Under the pieces are notes generated by a model, which worked only from the letters and a program-made list of their open reading frames with translations, was not told the DNA's origin and searched no databases. Shown piece by piece: positions 61,655-64,000 of a stretch of 64,000 bases of DNA. Position 1 is the stretch's first letter. The number at the start of each line of letters is the position of its first letter. The DNA is from Cryptomeria japonica. Taxonomy: Eukaryota; Streptophyta; Pinopsida; Cupressales; Cupressaceae. The translations under genes and the position numbers were made by a program. The stretch is taken from positions 147,435,744 through 147,499,743 of the forward strand of contig NC_081407.1 in NCBI RefSeq assembly GCF_030272615.1, given 5' to 3'.

Positions 61655-63561
61655 CTAATTCTTAGGAACTAGATAGTCCCCAAATGTGATTTGTTTCCTC
61701 CTATGAGCACCTGCATTCATACACCAATCATTAGAAACAAAAATTTTATGATTTGGCTGCCCCAAACCAACGGTACTTATGGCTGATATTTGCTTCATGT
61801 CTGCCCCTTTTCCTCTATTGTGAGGCATGTGCATTTCCTCCAACTTGATGTCCTTCCTTTGTCTAATGATAGGACACTTGACTATACCAACTTGTACATG
61901 ATCAAGATTCCAAATTCCTTTATGAAATGGACTGTCATAGTGTTGCAAATCTGAACTTTTCTTACCCTGCTCTTTGACTGAAAACTCATTGCCAAAACAC
62001 ATTGTAGTGTTGTCTCTTGACTTCCCCATCAATGGGCTCAATTTGTAATTCCTTCCACCCTTATGAACCACATAGGTGTTTTGATACCCATCATGTATAA
62101 TCCTTCTAGATTATTTCCAAGCTCTACCCAAAATCAAATGACCACAACTCATATCCATTACATCACACAAAATACTATCAACATATTGACCAATGGAGAA
62201 ATTAATGACTAGCTGATCCTTTACCAACATATTATGACCTTCACTGACCCATGTAGAAAAATATGGATTAGGATGTGAAAGGTTTTGTAAATTTAACTTT
62301 TTGATTACTTCATAAGCAACCAAATTGTGACAAGCCCCTGAATCAACAATCAAATTGCATACCTTGCCATGGATCTTACAATTTGTCCTGAAGATCCTTT
62401 CTTGTTGTGGTGGTTGTACTTTCCCCAAGAGTAACAACTCTCCTTCCTCTGGTGGTATCATAATCTCTTCTTCTTGTTCTTCCTTTTTGTCTTCTTGTGT
62501 CAAATTAACCCTCCTTTCCTTCTTGTCCTCATTCCATTTAGGACATTTTAATGATGGGTGCCCTGGTTCATTACAATTATAACACCTAAATGTGCCTCTT
62601 CCTTGACCAAATCCTCTTCCTCCTCTCTGATTGTATCCACCCCTTGATTCTAAAAATTATTCCTTGCCCTTGTCCTCATTGCTTAGTCCTTGACCTCTTC
62701 CACCTCTTCCTCTATTTGAGTTACCTCCTCTTCCTGACCTTTCTTGTCTCTTCTTCACCTTTTCTTTTGCTCTAATAGCCAATTGAAAACATTCACCAAT
62801 GGTCCTTGGCACTTGTAGACCAATCTCATCTTGAAAATGATACTTCAAGCCATCGACATATCTAGCTACCTTCTCATCTTCTTCCTCATATCCTCCTCTA
62901 ATACTCAATTTATGAAATTGTTCAATATAGGACATTACATCCATGTCTTTTTGTTTCAAGTTTTGTCTCATCCTCTTCACATGTATGCTATAATCTGAAG
63001 GCAAGAATTGTTCTTTGATCAAATTCTTCATCCTTGCCCACTATGTGATTCTTGTCAAACCCCTAGACATTCTATCATTTTGTAAACTTGTCCACCAAGT
63101 CAAAGCATTACTTCTGAGTTTTGTTTTGCAAACCTTATCCTCTTATCATCCTCCATCTCTTCATACTCAAAGTAGTTTTCCAAGGCATCAAGCCAACCCA
63201 ACACTTCCTCACTATCCATCTTTCCCTGATAGATAGGTACATCCACATGTCCTTTCCCTGCATTGTTTTGTACTACCTTCAAAAGTCTAACCAACCTCCT
63301 CTCCTCAGGGTCCACTTCATCTTCAACCCTCCTACACTATGGTCTTTTTGGTTTCTCTTCTCCATCATCTCCATTTTGTTCTTCCCTCCTATTGTCCATT
63401 CTTTCTTTCTCATATTGTTCTATCCTTGATTGCATACTCTCTTTCTCTCTTTTCCATGCTCTTTCCTCCCTTGCCTTGCTTTTTTCTCTTTCTCTTCTTT
63501 CCCTCTCTAAGGTTTCTTTCAACTCTTCAATTTCCTTAACCAACTAGTTCTCAGGTGCCAT
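61655..63561 (-). pseudogene. Gypsy gag and protease, truncated pol
   Basis: ATG at 63561 ('MAPEN', then a stop). A Glu/Arg/Lys coiled coil follows (63540-63340), then 'GKGHVDVPIYQGKMDSEEVL' and 'WLDALENYFEYEEMEDDKRI', a retrotransposon gag domain. A frameshift near 63100 leads to 'MKNLIKEQFLPSDYSIHVKR', 'QFHKLSIRGGYEEEDEKVAR' and 'ECFQLAIRAKEKV', then an Arg/Gly-rich patch and a CCHC knuckle CYNCNEPGHPSLKC (62542-62586). The protease shows 'LIVDSGACHNLV' (D-S-G, 62335-62370) and 'HLILGRAW', ending at TAG 62111. Beyond it, 'VVHKGGRNYKLSPL' is the usual linker ahead of RT, but then sequence unlike any pol runs to 61655. So the pol region was deleted or replaced. Roles: particle formation and polyprotein processing. 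Confidence 0.82.
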
Positions 63562-63589
63562 CACTCCTTCCAACTTCCTACCCTAACCT

Positions 63590-63606
63590 TTTCTTGCTCT
63601 AATACC
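63590..63606 (-). promoter_or_regulatory. Primer-binding site of gypsy element
   Basis: TGGTATTAGAGCAAGAA on the minus strand, near the initiator-Met tRNA type, three bases inside the 5' LTR. Confidence 0.7.
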
Positions 63607-63609
63607 ACT

Positions 63610-64000
63610 TTGATGCAAAATTGGTAGAGGTATGGTGGTATAAGACAATGCCCAAATAGGTATAGATGACTTTGTAAGATATAAGGGGAATACAAGGTAG
63701 GAAAATGATAGATCCCCTTAAGCCTACAAACACCCCAAATGGTTCAAATGGGCCAATTATGAAACAAGACCTTCCCAAATGAAAATGATGGTTTAGAAGG
63801 TGTAATTAGGTCTATTATGAAAGGTTCAAACTAGTTTTGGCCTTCTGTTCAATACCCAAATGCTCAAACCCCAATTTCCTCCTACTAGCCCTAGAGCCCC
63901 TATTAGCCCTATAGCGAGAGAAATTTAATAATAACTCTACAAACTTCCAAGACATCAGAAAAATAAAATGGATTTTTGGATACCCTTTTGGATTTTCTAT
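63610..64000 (-). repeat. Gypsy 5' LTR, partial
   Basis: First ~390 bases (plus orientation) of the LTR; cut by the window end. Confidence 0.85.

Larger units (their letters stand above)
59930..64000 (-). mobile_element. Gypsy element with gag-protease only, runs off window
   Basis: LTR copies start 'tgatgcaaaatt' at 59930 and 63610 and stay alike for all ~390 bases available on the right, so the element continues past 64000. The PBS, TGGTATTAGAGCAAGAA on the minus strand, is at 63590-63606, three bases from the 5' LTR. Gag and protease are present on the minus strand; no RT, RNase H or integrase is recognisable between 59930 and 62110. Confidence 0.8.

Noticed and set aside
1-64000. CRISPR arrays, operons, tRNA or rRNA genes
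   Set aside because: The window is plant nuclear DNA; no regular spacer arrays, clover-leaf or rRNA signatures were seen by eye.

Overview
This is a plant nuclear window: AT-rich, spliceosomal introns of GT..AG type, a plant-specific LURP-one-related gene, and transposons of plant families (Ty1-copia, Ty3-gypsy, LINE, CACTA). The density of old, nested, stop-riddled elements, the pol-less gypsy elements and the style of the CACTA genes suggest a large-genome gymnosperm (a conifer is my guess). That is inference; no single feature proves it.

Layout. 69-3216 is a long decayed reading frame of a repeat family whose function I do not know. 3217-6051 is AT-rich filler with a relict copia LTR and a ~90-bp degenerate repeat. 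6068-7442 is an ORF1-only LINE-type insertion with a 16-bp target duplication. 8893-10303 holds the one gene that looks intact: a three-exon LURP-one-related (LOR) gene with TATA box and poly(A) signal. 10241-11700 is a degenerate ~300-bp tandem array that starts in its 3' UTR. 12380-14288 is an old ~0.6-kb direct repeat.

14289-35424 is a nest of three LTR retrotransposons, all on the minus strand, each with a matching 5-bp target duplication: an outer copia (AATAG), a second copia inside its 3' LTR (ATGAC) and a pol-less gypsy-type element inside its integrase gene (CAACC). By eye the LTR pairs become more alike from the outer to the gypsy-type element, as nesting order predicts. 35779-42228 holds two further copia elements and a solo LTR, again nested, and is cut by a CACTA-type terminus with palindromic subterminal repeats (42229-42650). 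42650-49195 is mostly unidentified old sequence with one striking 154-bp inverted repeat.

49430-58554 is a CACTA (En/Spm) transposon coding region on the minus strand: a tnp2-type transposase ending in DUF4216 and a microsatellite-coded acidic tail, then a gene with a SET-domain-like fold signature, then a many-exon PTTA/En/Spm accessory gene. All are broken by stop codons. The SET-like gene between the two usual CACTA genes is the most unusual thing I found. 59930-64000 is a gypsy element with gag and protease but no recognisable RT or integrase; its 5' LTR runs off the window.
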